A stretch of 64,000 nt of DNA from Sulfurimonas gotlandica GD1 (GTDB taxonomy: Bacteria; Campylobacterota; Campylobacteria; Campylobacterales; Sulfurimonadaceae): contig NZ_AFRZ01000001.1 in assembly GCF_000242915.1 (NCBI RefSeq), positions 124,001 through 188,000 on the forward strand. The letters are read 5' to 3'. The notes under the pieces are model-generated. The model was not told the DNA's origin. It ran no database searches and saw nothing but the letters and a program-made list of their open reading frames with translations. Position numbers and translations under genes: made by a program. Shown one piece after another: positions 45,255-53,349 of this stretch. How positions within the stretch are numbered: position 1 is the stretch's first letter; every line of letters begins with the position of its first letter.

Positions 45255-46601
45255 ATGGCTAAAAAAAAGATTTTATTTGAGTGTCAGCACTGTGGACTTA
45301 CTACTCCAAAATGGATGGGAAAATGTACAAACTGTGGAGCATGGGATTCCTTTGTTGAACTAACAGAGCATCAGCAAGAAGTAGTTAAGCAGACTAAGTC
45401 TGCATCTAGTACCTCGTCAAAAGCTGTAAGTATAAATGATATAGAAGAGAGTGAAGTATATAGATACAGTTCTCTTGACAAAGAACTTGACGGTGTTCTT
45501 GGCGGAGGAATCGTTCCAGGATCACTCACTTTAATCGGAGGAAGTCCTGGTGTTGGTAAATCTACTTTACTTCTAAAAGTTGCTTCAAATATTGCTTCTT
45601 CGAACAAAAATGTACTTTATGTTACTGGTGAAGAATCAAGCGGACAGATAAAACTTAGAGCCAATCGTCTAAACTCAAACAATGACACTCTGTATCTTCT
45701 TAGTGAGATTAGACTAGAGCAAATTTTAGTAGAACTTGAACATAGAGAGTATGAGTTTATTATTATAGATTCTATTCAAACTATATACTCAGAGAACATA
45801 GCTTCAGCACCAGGTTCTGTAACACAAGTCAGACAGATAACTTTTGAGCTTATGAGAATAGCAAAAGAGAGAGATATAGCCATATTTATCATTGGTCATA
45901 TTACTAAAGAAGGTTCTATTGCAGGTCCTAGAGTTCTTGAACATATGGTTGACACCGTTTTATATTTTGAGGGAGACAGCTCACAAGAGTTAAGAATATT
46001 AAGAGGATTTAAGAATCGTTTCGGACCAACTAGTGAGATAGGTGTGTTTGAAATGAGAAGTGATGGATTAGTCTCTGCAACAGATGTAGCATCCAGATTT
46101 TTCAACCGTAATTCAGAACAGGCTGGTTCTGCACTTACTGTTGTCATGGAAGGATCTCGTCCTATTATTCTAGAAGTACAAGCACTTGTTTCTGAATCCC
46201 ACACTTCTAACTCAAAAAGACAAGCCACTGGTTTTGACAACAATCGACTAAACATGCTTTTAGCACTTCTTGAGAGAAAACTAGAGATTCCGCTATCTGG
46301 ATATGATGTATTTATAAATATAACCGGAGGTATAAAAATCACTGAAACAAGTGCCGACTTAGCTATATTGGCAGCAATAATTAGTAGTTTTAGAAATCGG
46401 GCAATTTCAAAAGAAACTGTATTTATAGGTGAAGTATCTCTAGTCGGTGATGTTAGAGAAGTCTACGGTACAGATGTTAGACTCAAAGAAGCTAAGATGC
46501 AAAATATAACAAAAGTACTTTTGGCAAAAAAACCGCTTGAAAAAACTACAATGAAAATTTTTATAGTAGATGAAGTAACAAAACTACTAGAATGGTATTA
46601 A
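45255..46601 (+). CDS. radA: DNA repair/recombination protein RadA
   Basis: Branch-migration helicase that extends D-loops with RecA. In order: a four-cysteine zinc finger (FECQHCGLTTPKWMGKCTNCGAW, residues 8-30), Walker A GGSPGVGKSTLLL (about 93-105), the signature KNRFGPTSEIG, and a C-terminal Lon-like domain (SGYDVFINITGGIKITETSADLAI). 448 residues is normal. Long antisense reading frames across it are shadows. Confidence 0.95.
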   Translation: MAKKKILFECQHCGLTTPKWMGKCTNCGAWDSFVELTEHQQEVVKQTKSASSTSSKAVSINDIEESEVYRYSSLDKELDGVLGGGIVPGSLTLIGGSPGVGKSTLLLKVASNIASSNKNVLYVTGEESSGQIKLRANRLNSNNDTLYLLSEIRLEQILVELEHREYEFIIIDSIQTIYSENIASAPGSVTQVRQITFELMRIAKERDIAIFIIGHITKEGSIAGPRVLEHMVDTVLYFEGDSSQELRILRGFKNRFGPTSEIGVFEMRSDGLVSATDVASRFFNRNSEQAGSALTVVMEGSRPIILEVQALVSESHTSNSKRQATGFDNNRLNMLLALLERKLEIPLSGYDVFINITGGIKITETSADLAILAAIISSFRNRAISKETVFIGEVSLVGDVREVYGTDVRLKEAKMQNITKVLLAKKPLEKTTMKIFIVDEVTKLLEWY

Positions 46602-46640
46602 AATAATCACTATATGAAGTTATTTTACAATATAATAGAC

Positions 46641-46646
46641 TATAAT
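46641..46646 (+). promoter_or_regulatory. -10 element (TATAAT) of the 86-residue ORF and carbonic anhydrase
   Basis: TATAAT on the plus strand 35 bases before the ATG at 46676, with AAAGGAT as ribosome site. Confidence 0.45.
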
Positions 46647-46675
46647 TTCAAATATATATTACATAAAGGATATCA

Positions 46676-46936
46676 ATGATAGATGCTGAGTTCAGAAGCG
46701 AAGAGAGATTTTCAAGATTATCATTAGCATATAAAGATGAAAGTGAAAAATTGCAGGTGCATTCTTGCGTTGAAAAAATCATAGCCAAACACAATATGAA
46801 ACCTGAGTTACACACTACTAGTATATCTAATGGCAGAGAAGTTCTAGTTGTAGAATATCATGATGACAATGGCCGCGAAGCAGGCGCAATTTTTGAAGAG
46901 ATAATGAAAGCTTTAGAAATTAAAGAGTGTATCTAA
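46676..46936 (+). CDS. Hypothetical small cytosolic protein
   Basis: 86 residues that I do not recognise: no signal or membrane segment, an N-terminal polar helix (EFRSEERFSRLSLAYKDESEKL), one cysteine in HSCVEKIIAKHN, then a beta pair (REVLVVEYHDDNGREAG) and a C-terminal helix ending KECI. Own -10 box and a good ribosome site (AAAGGAT) make it a real gene. It ends 4 bases before the carbonic anhydrase gene and is likely cotranscribed with it. Confidence 0.65.
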   Translation: MIDAEFRSEERFSRLSLAYKDESEKLQVHSCVEKIIAKHNMKPELHTTSISNGREVLVVEYHDDNGREAGAIFEEIMKALEIKECI

Positions 46937-46940
46937 AATA

Positions 46941-47597
46941 ATGAACCTAGAGGACTATGCAGAGGGCAATCAGCTTTTTAAATCTTACTTTAAAAAGAAC
47001 AAAGAGTCACTTCTTAAACTTGTTACTAGTGGTCAAAGTCCAAAAGCTCTGTTTATAGGTTGCTCTGATTCTAGGGTAATACCAGACTTAATGGTTCAAT
47101 CTGATCCAGGTGATTTATTTGTAATTAGAAATGTAGGTAACTTTGTTCCTCCATATAAACCAGATGAAGATTTCCATGCAACAGCTTCTGGGATTGAATA
47201 TGCAGTTAGTATTTTAAAAGTCAAAGAAGTTATAATATGTGGGCACACCCACTGTGGGGCATGTAGCAGCCTTTATGAAGAGATAGATGATCCATCACTT
47301 ATTCACACAAAGAAATGGCTTGAACTGGGGAAAAGTGCAAAAACAAGTGCAATTTTAAGCCTTGGTGTGAATGCTCCTAAAGAAGAACTTTTACGATTAA
47401 CAGAAAAATTATCTATCATGAAGCAAATTGACAATCTTTTAACATATCCTATTATTAAAGCAAGATTTGAGGCTGGTACTTTATCTATTCATGGATGGTA
47501 CTACGACATAGAAACTGGTAATATTGATTACTATAATGCAGAAACATGCGAGTTCTTGCCACTAAAAGATTTGGTACAAACAAGTGATAATTTATAA
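46941..47597 (+). CDS. Beta-class carbonic anhydrase
   Basis: Interconverts CO2 and bicarbonate. Zinc ligands are visible in GCSDSRVIPDL (Cys and Asp-Arg dyad) and CGHTHCGACSSL (His and Cys). 218 residues is the usual size. In autotrophic Campylobacterota such an enzyme supplies CO2 or bicarbonate for carboxylations, but the lifestyle of this strain is not shown here. Confidence 0.92.
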   Translation: MNLEDYAEGNQLFKSYFKKNKESLLKLVTSGQSPKALFIGCSDSRVIPDLMVQSDPGDLFVIRNVGNFVPPYKPDEDFHATASGIEYAVSILKVKEVIICGHTHCGACSSLYEEIDDPSLIHTKKWLELGKSAKTSAILSLGVNAPKEELLRLTEKLSIMKQIDNLLTYPIIKARFEAGTLSIHGWYYDIETGNIDYYNAETCEFLPLKDLVQTSDNL

Positions 47598-47649
47598 ATT
47601 TATTATAAATTCCGATATACTAACACAATTATATTTTAAGGGAAAATAG

Positions 47650-48204
47650 ATGGCAGAAGAAAGCACGACAGCAGAAGGTGCAACCAAAGAGAAAAAATCA
47701 AGTAATATGTTGATGATTATCATCATCGTTGTTCTTATACTTATAATAGTTGGTGGTGCTGTAGTAGCCTTACTTTTAATGGGTGGTGATGATGAGCAAG
47801 CTACGATGAATCAGGCTGCGCCTCAAGCTAATGAAAAAAGTGCTTCACAACCTAAAAAAAGCAACTCTGGAGAGTATAGCAACTCTAGAAAATTAAACGA
47901 TATCGGTATTTTATACCCACTAGACTCTTTCACAGTAAACTTAAAAAGTGATTCTGGTCGTCGTTACCTAAAAGTTACTATGTCATTAGAGCTAGAAGGA
48001 GAAGAACTAAGTTTAGAACTAGATAAGAAAGCTCCTGTTCTTAGGGATAGAGTTATTAGAATCTTAACATCTAAATCATTAGAAGAAATATCTTCTAAAA
48101 AAGGTAAGCAAAAAATTAGTGATCAAATCATGGATACTCTAAACGCTATGATTTCAGACGGTCGCATTAAAGGTATATACTTTACGGAATTTGTTGTTCA
48201 GTAA
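47650..48204 (+). CDS. fliL: Flagellar basal body-associated protein FliL
   Basis: 184 residues: a short cytosolic tail, one transmembrane helix (MLMIIIIVVLILIIVGGAVVALLLM), a polar linker, and a periplasmic SPFH-like domain with LDSFTVNLKSDSGRRYLKVTMSLEL and the closing GRIKGIYFTEFVVQ typical of FliL. It stabilises stators around the flagellar motor. No other flagellar gene is in the window. The stop abuts the acpS ATG. Confidence 0.9.
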   Translation: MAEESTTAEGATKEKKSSNMLMIIIIVVLILIIVGGAVVALLLMGGDDEQATMNQAAPQANEKSASQPKKSNSGEYSNSRKLNDIGILYPLDSFTVNLKSDSGRRYLKVTMSLELEGEELSLELDKKAPVLRDRVIRILTSKSLEEISSKKGKQKISDQIMDTLNAMISDGRIKGIYFTEFVVQ

Positions 48205-48555
48205 ATGATTGGTGTAGACCTTATAAAAACTTCTCGCATGAATCGCTTAATAGAGCGATTTGGCGAAAAAGCACTTCTTAGATTTTTATCTCCTGAGGAA
48301 ATTAAACTTGTTAAAAACTATAAAACTGCTTCTGGCTTTTGGGCTGTAAAAGAAGCTGTTTCTAAAGCTCTTGGTGTTGGTATTGGTAAAGAGTGTGCAT
48401 TTGAGGATATAAAGATATCAAAAACTGAGAGAGGCGCTCCAAAGCTGGAACTATCTCAAAAATTAATTGATAACTTTAATATAGCAGACACCTCAGTTTC
48501 CATCACTCATGATGGTGAGTACGCTATTGCAGTAGTAGCAATTCAGATAAATTAA
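48205..48555 (+). CDS. acpS: Holo-[acyl-carrier-protein] synthase
   Basis: Transfers phosphopantetheine from CoA to ACP. Family marks: MIGVDLIKTSRMNRLIERFG (metal-binding Asp5 in GVDL), FLSPEEI, and FWAVKEAVSKALG with the second acidic ligand, then SITHDGEYAIAVV. 116 residues is normal. It immediately follows fliL and is convergent with thiS; the two stop codons overlap. Confidence 0.95.
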   Translation: MIGVDLIKTSRMNRLIERFGEKALLRFLSPEEIKLVKNYKTASGFWAVKEAVSKALGVGIGKECAFEDIKISKTERGAPKLELSQKLIDNFNIADTSVSITHDGEYAIAVVAIQIN

Positions 48556-48752
48556 CCACCACCGACAAAATCAAGCAGCTCTAACTTATCTGAATCTTTT
48601 AGTTTGTAAGATTCCCAATCATTTTGTTTTACAATCTCCATATTTACAGCTGCTGCCATAACTTTACCTTCTAGAGACAACTCTTTAAGTAGCTTTGAAA
48701 GAGTTATACCGCTATCAAACTCTCTTGATTCACCATTTATTACTATATTCAT
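48552..48752 (-). CDS. thiS: Sulfur carrier protein ThiS
   Basis: 66-residue ubiquitin-like protein ending in VGGG, the C-terminal diglycine that is thiocarboxylated to donate sulfur for the thiazole ring of thiamine. MNIVINGESREFDSG and LSKLLKELSLEGKVMAAAVNMEIV fit ThiS. Usual members end exactly in GG; this one has three glycines. AGAAAGAG lies before the ATG. Confidence 0.88.
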   Translation of the reverse strand: MNIVINGESREFDSGITLSKLLKELSLEGKVMAAAVNMEIVKQNDWESYKLKDSDKLELLDFVGGG

Positions 48753-48797
48753 TTTTTCTCTTTCTCATATAATTTTAATACATCTAATACAGCTAAA

Positions 48798-48968
48798 TTA
48801 TTTTTTTACACTCGAGAGATCATAGGCTGTATATTCAGATTTGGATTTTAGCTCATGAGCTGCACCAGTGTCAAGTAAATACTTGACAATAAGTGGATTT
48901 ACACTATCTACAAAACTATAAATAAACAGAATTAATACAATAACAAATTGTAACACGTATGCGTCCAT
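48798..48968 (-). CDS. Putative small membrane protein upstream of thiS
   Basis: A 56-residue reading frame in the otherwise gene-free 302-base gap between thiS and the response regulator. It starts MDAYVLQFVIVLILFIYSFV, a single membrane helix, and continues with a polar tail (NPLIVKYLLDTGAAHELKSK). The stop lies 46 bases before the thiS ATG. The residue pattern looks protein-like, but no clear Shine-Dalgarno precedes the ATG, and a TACAAT box on the same strand just upstream would leave almost no leader. Function unknown. The rest of the gap (48969-49053) is A/T-rich promoter DNA with nothing else I can name. Confidence 0.45.
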   Translation of the reverse strand: MDAYVLQFVIVLILFIYSFVDSVNPLIVKYLLDTGAAHELKSKSEYTAYDLSSVKK

Positions 48969-49065
48969 TGAATAAAATCACAATATTGTACCTATATATA
49001 TTGAATTAATTATCAATAAAAGATATACTAGCTAGATATAAATAAACTTTAAAGTGAATGATAAA

Positions 49066-49815
49066 ATGCTAAACTCAAAAGAGATACTTAAATATACAAA
49101 AAACCTTTCAATTTTATTTGTAGAAGATCATGATGAACTCAGAGAAAATACAACTGAAATATTGAAAAACTTTTTTCACAAAGTTGATTATGCTGAAGAT
49201 GGAAAAGTAGCATTAAGAAAATATAGAGAGTACCATAAAGAGAACTCTAAATATTATGACATTGTGCTAAGTGATATCCAGATGCCTAATTTAAACGGGG
49301 TTGAACTTACATCTAAATTATATGAGATAAATCCTTCTCAGCTTTTGATCATATTATCAGCACATGATGATACAAGATATCTCCTGCCTCTTATTAACTT
49401 GGGTATCGAACAGTTTGTTAAAAAACCTATTGATTATCAAGAATTGCTAAGAGCCTTACTAAATAGTTCTAAAAAAATGCAATATGGCTCTACAACAGTA
49501 GCACCAGTTGCCTCTAAAAAAATATACTTAAGCAGTAATGTTATCTTTGATAAAGACAACAGTGCTCTTATAGAAAATGAGAAGATGGTTTATTTAACTA
49601 AGTATGAAATAATTTTCATGCAGTTTCTAAGTAACAGTATTGGTAAAATATATTCAAATGAAGATATAGCAAGCCAATATGAACAGCTAGAAGAAAACCT
49701 AGATATTCAAAACATAAGAAAGTTAGTTTCTAAACTAAGAAAAAAACTGCCTGAAAACTCTTTAGAGAGTATTTATGGAATTGGTTATAGAATCATTCCA
49801 TTTATAGAAGAATAG
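49066..49815 (+). CDS. OmpR-type two-component response regulator
   Basis: About 249 residues from the ATG at 49066; an in-frame GTG at 49054 would add four residues and cannot be excluded. Receiver domain: acidic pair in FVEDHDELREN, phosphorylation aspartate in DIVLSDIQMPNLNG, and the lysine in QFVKKPIDY. The C-terminal winged-helix DNA-binding domain (YLTKYEIIFMQFLS to IYGIGYRI) is of OmpR type, with an RKLVSKLRKKL recognition helix. No kinase gene is adjacent; the PAS histidine kinase at 51460 lies ~1.6 kb away and might be its partner. Confidence 0.87.
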   Translation: MLNSKEILKYTKNLSILFVEDHDELRENTTEILKNFFHKVDYAEDGKVALRKYREYHKENSKYYDIVLSDIQMPNLNGVELTSKLYEINPSQLLIILSAHDDTRYLLPLINLGIEQFVKKPIDYQELLRALLNSSKKMQYGSTTVAPVASKKIYLSSNVIFDKDNSALIENEKMVYLTKYEIIFMQFLSNSIGKIYSNEDIASQYEQLEENLDIQNIRKLVSKLRKKLPENSLESIYGIGYRIIPFIEE

Positions 49816-49841
49816 ATTAAACGGTGGGTCTCTTTGACTCG

Positions 49842-50222
49842 CTATGCTATCCTCAAGTTTCTCATAAAGTTTCCTGCGATTATTGTACTTCTTTGTTTAA
49901 ACATATCTGCTGTACGTGGTTCATAAATACTGTCTAATGTCTCAAAAAACAGTTTTAGCCACTGATCGAAAGATTCACGTCTAAGCCCCTCTAATTCTAA
50001 ATGTGGTGCTAAGGGATTGCCTCTATAATTCTGGTCCCCCAAAGCAATAGAAGCCCAAAAATTTGTCAGAAGTATTATATGAGGTTTCCATGTATCGTTA
50101 TTTAAATCATCACCTAATTTTTCAATAAAAAAAGGGCCTACTACATTATCATTTAATATTTTTGTATAAAATCGGATAACCATCTTATTTAGATTTTCTT
50201 TTGTAATTTCACTTGTTAACAT
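49842..50222 (-). CDS. Group III truncated haemoglobin
   Basis: 126 residues, the size of group III (Ctb/trHbP) globins of Campylobacter. The N-terminal FYTKILNDNVVGPFF, the HIILLTNFW stretch, and the proximal-histidine helix LAPHLELEGLRRESFDQW are the family marks. In C. jejuni the relative Ctb handles oxygen or nitrosative stress; a similar job is likely here. It is convergent with the response regulator and upstream of tRNA-Thr. Confidence 0.88.
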   Translation of the reverse strand: MLTSEITKENLNKMVIRFYTKILNDNVVGPFFIEKLGDDLNNDTWKPHIILLTNFWASIALGDQNYRGNPLAPHLELEGLRRESFDQWLKLFFETLDSIYEPRTADMFKQRSTIIAGNFMRNLRIA

Positions 50223-50330
50223 TGATACTCTCTATTATTAAAATTCTCCAGATTATATCAGACACAATATATAAGATACTGACAAAATTCAAGATATGGT
50301 AAAAATCAGTTTTTTTAAAGTTTAAGAGTG

Positions 50331-50336
50331 TACAAT
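50331..50336 (+). promoter_or_regulatory. -10 element (TACAAT) of tRNA-Thr
   Basis: GTGTACAAT on the plus strand, 17 bases before the 5' end of the tRNA; a T-rich stretch lies between. Confidence 0.4.
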
Positions 50337-50352
50337 ACTTTTTTTTATTTCC

Positions 50353-50429
50353 GCCGACATAGCTCAGTTGGCTAGAGCAGCTGATTTGTAATCAGCAGGC
50401 CCGGGGTTCAAATCCTCGTGTCGGCACCA
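50353..50429 (+). tRNA. tRNA-Thr (anticodon TGT)
   Basis: Full cloverleaf: acceptor GCCGACA pairs with TGTCGGC, the D arm reads GCTCAGTTGGCTAGAGC, the anticodon stem CTGAT/ATCAG encloses TTTGTAA with anticodon TGT (reads ACN threonine codons), and the T arm GGGTTCAAATCC holds the TTCAAAT loop. The CCA end (50427-50429) is encoded. Confidence 0.97.
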
Positions 50430-50432
50430 CTA

Positions 50433-51059
50433 TTACTCCAAAATATTTCTCATCCACTCAGATATCATTACTAACTCATTTCTGTCAATACTATGATCTT
50501 TTTCATAACTTTTAAATTCTATATCAAAGCCAGCATCTTTAAGCACTCTAACTTGCTCTTTAGATGTTTCAAACGGTAGAACATCATCATATATTCCATG
50601 AGTACAGAGCCAGTTTGAGTTTTTAACATCTTGGTTCATATCTTCAAGTAATTTATGTTCATTATAGATGTATCCACTAACTGCTATATAGCCAGCTAAA
50701 ACTTTACTATACCTAGCTCCAAATTCAAAAGTAAGTAGTGAACCTTGTGAAAAACCAAATAAAAAACTCTCGTTAGCATTAAACTTTTCTTCAAACAATT
50801 CATCCAAAACTTTTGTAAGAACATTTGATGAATACTCAATTCCAGGAAGTTGATCAGGTGGCAATGGATACCATGAAAACCCAGTATAGTATTCAAAAGG
50901 GGCGTCCAGTAAAAGGTAATTCATTTCGTCTATGTCTAAGAATGGAGGAAGTGAAGTGAAACCTTCAGATGAGTCTCCACGTCCATGAAGAATTATCATT
51001 AACTTTTTTGAAGGAATTTTTGAGGGTATAAAAATATTATCTAATTCTAAATTTTTCAT
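50433..51059 (-). CDS. Phospholipase/carboxylesterase family alpha/beta hydrolase
   Basis: 208 residues with a typical small esterase plan: ILHGRGDSSEGFTSL (oxyanion region), the nucleophile elbow FGFSQGSLLTFEFG (GxSxG), GIYDDVLPF (aspartate) and KDHSIDR (histidine). No signal peptide, so cytosolic. Members cleave carboxylic esters or acyl groups; the substrate is not predictable. It follows the 91-residue exported protein by 2 bases and ends 3 bases from tRNA-Thr on the opposite strand. Confidence 0.85.
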   Translation of the reverse strand: MKNLELDNIFIPSKIPSKKLMIILHGRGDSSEGFTSLPPFLDIDEMNYLLLDAPFEYYTGFSWYPLPPDQLPGIEYSSNVLTKVLDELFEEKFNANESFLFGFSQGSLLTFEFGARYSKVLAGYIAVSGYIYNEHKLLEDMNQDVKNSNWLCTHGIYDDVLPFETSKEQVRVLKDAGFDIEFKSYEKDHSIDRNELVMISEWMRNILE

Positions 51060-51061
51060 TT

Positions 51062-51337
51062 CTAATTGTTCTCCATATTTTTAATAATGTACCAATTTTT
51101 TTTAGTATCACTCTTTTTTTTTTCTTCATTATGTTTATTATCTAGTAATTGATGTATAACTTTTGCATTTTCAACTATTTTCTTGACAGGTTGAAATTCT
51201 CTTATTTGTTTATCTGATATACGAATATTTGGTTCACTACTTTTTTTTAACTCTATTGGTTCTATAGGAATCCATTTTATCTCAGCATCTAGGTAGCTTA
51301 CAAATAAAAAACTAAGTAAAACAGACAAAACTTTCAT
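51062..51337 (-). CDS. Hypothetical small exported protein
   Basis: 91 residues with a signal peptide (MKVLSVLLSFLFVSYLDA) and a short polar mature part rich in lysine and glutamate, with no cysteine or recognisable motif. It probably shares a transcript with the esterase downstream. I do not recognise a family. Confidence 0.5.
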   Translation of the reverse strand: MKVLSVLLSFLFVSYLDAEIKWIPIEPIELKKSSEPNIRISDKQIREFQPVKKIVENAKVIHQLLDNKHNEEKKKSDTKKNWYIIKNMENN

Positions 51338-51427
51338 AATTTTTCCAAATATATTTTATATAACTGTAATCATAACAAGATTCTATTTAACTGCGCTTAT
51401 TATGTGTACTCACAACAAAAAGTTTGA

Positions 51428-51433
51428 TATAAT
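51428..51433 (+). promoter_or_regulatory. -10 element (TGnTATAAT) of the PAS histidine kinase
   Basis: TTGATATAAT on the plus strand, 27 bases before the ATG; AAAGG is the ribosome site. Confidence 0.5.
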
Positions 51434-51459
51434 CAATAAACTAATAAAAGGTAATTGTT

Positions 51460-53349
51460 ATGATGCATTCAAATGAATCAATTCTTCGTTGTAAAAATAT
51501 AGAAGTTTTAGATGATCATGTAGCTATTTATAATAATTACAATACTAACGAGATACTATTTTTTATAGAAAAAAATAACTTTGAAATTTTATTTGGTATG
51601 GAGATTGAAGAAGATAACATTAATAATGGAATTAATCTTGTAAATATTATTCATCCTGATGATATTGATCTCTTTTGCATCTCCAATCCTGCAGATATAA
51701 CCCACCAAAGGTTTCAATTAAACTTTCGTATTATAAGACCAGATAAACATGTAATTATATTAAAAGGCATTTTTAACATAATTTTAGAACATGATCTTAA
51801 AAATACAACTATTTTTCAAGTTCAATTAAATGATGTAAGATGCTTAAATGCAAATAATAATGATTTGAGTACTGTTAAAATAAACTTTGAAGCAATGATG
51901 AAGCATACAAATGACTTTATCTTTTTCAAAGATGCCAATCATGTCTTAACAGCTTCAAGTGATTCACTTGCAATAATTACAGGATATAAAAAAGGGTCTG
52001 ATATTATTGGTAAAATCGACTATGAACTATTTCCTTTTGAGCATGCTGAAGTCTACTACAAACTTGAAAAAGAGATATACAAAGGAAATATTCCGCACAT
52101 TGAAGAAGTTCAACCGTTCACTGATGAAAACGGTAACGATGGGTGGGTGAACAATCGTAAATATCCAATTAAAAATGCTCAAGGAGATATTATTGGACTA
52201 TTTGGCATCGCTCGTATTGTTACACAAGATATCAAAAATCAAAATAAGATAAAAGAGCAAAAGCAACAACTAGAAAAAGCCCAACATATCGCACATATTG
52301 GAAGCTGGACTTTAGATGTAGTTAATAACAAGCTCTTTTGGTCTGATGAAGTATATAATATTTTTGAAAAAGATAAAAATAATATTAATCTATCATATGA
52401 TACTTTCTTAGCGTCTATACATCCTGATGATAAAGAAGTTGTCAGCACAGCATTCTTAACTTCTATTCAAAATAAAACATCATACGATACAGTCCATAGA
52501 CTTTTACTAGATGGAGAGAGAGTTAAATATGTTCATGAAAAAGGTGAACATAAATTTGATACAAATGGAAATATAATTAGTTCATTTGGAACTGTACAGG
52601 ACATAACAAATATTAAAGAGTATGAGAATGAAATAAGACAAAAAGATGAAATCATGATAGCACAATCACGTCTTGCAGCGATGGGAGAGATGATAAGCAT
52701 GATTGCTCATCAATGGAGACAGCCTCTAGCTGCAATAGGTGTCTGTGCTGACACAATTCTTGTTGATATAGAACTTGAGACAAGCAGTGAAGAAGAAACT
52801 ATAAAATTAGCATCTGCAATTTCATCTCAAACTCAACACCTATCTAAAACTATAGATGACTTTAGAAACTTTTTTAAATTAGAAAATGAAAAAGAGAATG
52901 AAAGTGTCATAAATGTTCTCAACAATGCTATTGATCTTATAATGAAAAGTTTAAAAGACCAGGAGATTACCTGCAAAGTAAATTCGCAAACAGATGAGAA
53001 AATAACAATTTTTTCAAGAGAACTTTTACAAGTATTTATAAATATACTCAATAATGCAAAATATGCTTTAGCTGAGTATAGACATGAAGATAGAAAGATA
53101 GAAATAGAAATAAAAGATATAAATGGAGCTATTGTTACTAAGATATATAACAATGGAGGGCAAATAGAACAGGATAACCTAAATAAGATTTTTGAGCCTT
53201 ATTTTTCTACAAAAGAAGAAAAAAATGGAACAGGACTCGGTCTTTACATGTGTAAGATGATAATTGAACAACATATGAATGGTAAGCTATTAGTTGAAAA
53301 TATAGACGAAGGGGTCTGTTTTAGTATTCATATACCTAAAGATAAATAG
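51460..53349 (+). CDS. Soluble multi-PAS sensor histidine kinase
   Basis: 629 residues without transmembrane helices. An N-terminal sensor-like region (~1-135) is followed by two PAS domains (~140-265 with DFIFFKDANHVLTASSDSLA; ~275-390 with HIGSWTLDVVNNKLFWSDEVY) and HisKA/HATPase modules. The phospho-acceptor is in MISMIAHQWRQPLAAIGV (campylobacterotal H-box), the N-box in LLQVFINILNNAKYAL, and the ATP lid in FEPYFSTKEEKNGTGLGLYMCKMIIEQH. The G1 box is NNGGQI rather than DNGxGI. A cytosolic signal, perhaps redox or a small molecule, is likely. Its stop abuts the stop of the PlsC/hydrolase gene with no spacer. Confidence 0.88.
   Translation: MMHSNESILRCKNIEVLDDHVAIYNNYNTNEILFFIEKNNFEILFGMEIEEDNINNGINLVNIIHPDDIDLFCISNPADITHQRFQLNFRIIRPDKHVIILKGIFNIILEHDLKNTTIFQVQLNDVRCLNANNNDLSTVKINFEAMMKHTNDFIFFKDANHVLTASSDSLAIITGYKKGSDIIGKIDYELFPFEHAEVYYKLEKEIYKGNIPHIEEVQPFTDENGNDGWVNNRKYPIKNAQGDIIGLFGIARIVTQDIKNQNKIKEQKQQLEKAQHIAHIGSWTLDVVNNKLFWSDEVYNIFEKDKNNINLSYDTFLASIHPDDKEVVSTAFLTSIQNKTSYDTVHRLLLDGERVKYVHEKGEHKFDTNGNIISSFGTVQDITNIKEYENEIRQKDEIMIAQSRLAAMGEMISMIAHQWRQPLAAIGVCADTILVDIELETSSEEETIKLASAISSQTQHLSKTIDDFRNFFKLENEKENESVINVLNNAIDLIMKSLKDQEITCKVNSQTDEKITIFSRELLQVFINILNNAKYALAEYRHEDRKIEIEIKDINGAIVTKIYNNGGQIEQDNLNKIFEPYFSTKEEKNGTGLGLYMCKMIIEQHMNGKLLVENIDEGVCFSIHIPKDK

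Noticed and set aside
45896-46342. 148-codon reading frame antisense to radA
   Set aside because: It mirrors the zinc/ATP and Lon-like regions of radA, has no ribosome site or promoter, and its translation has no protein-like features.
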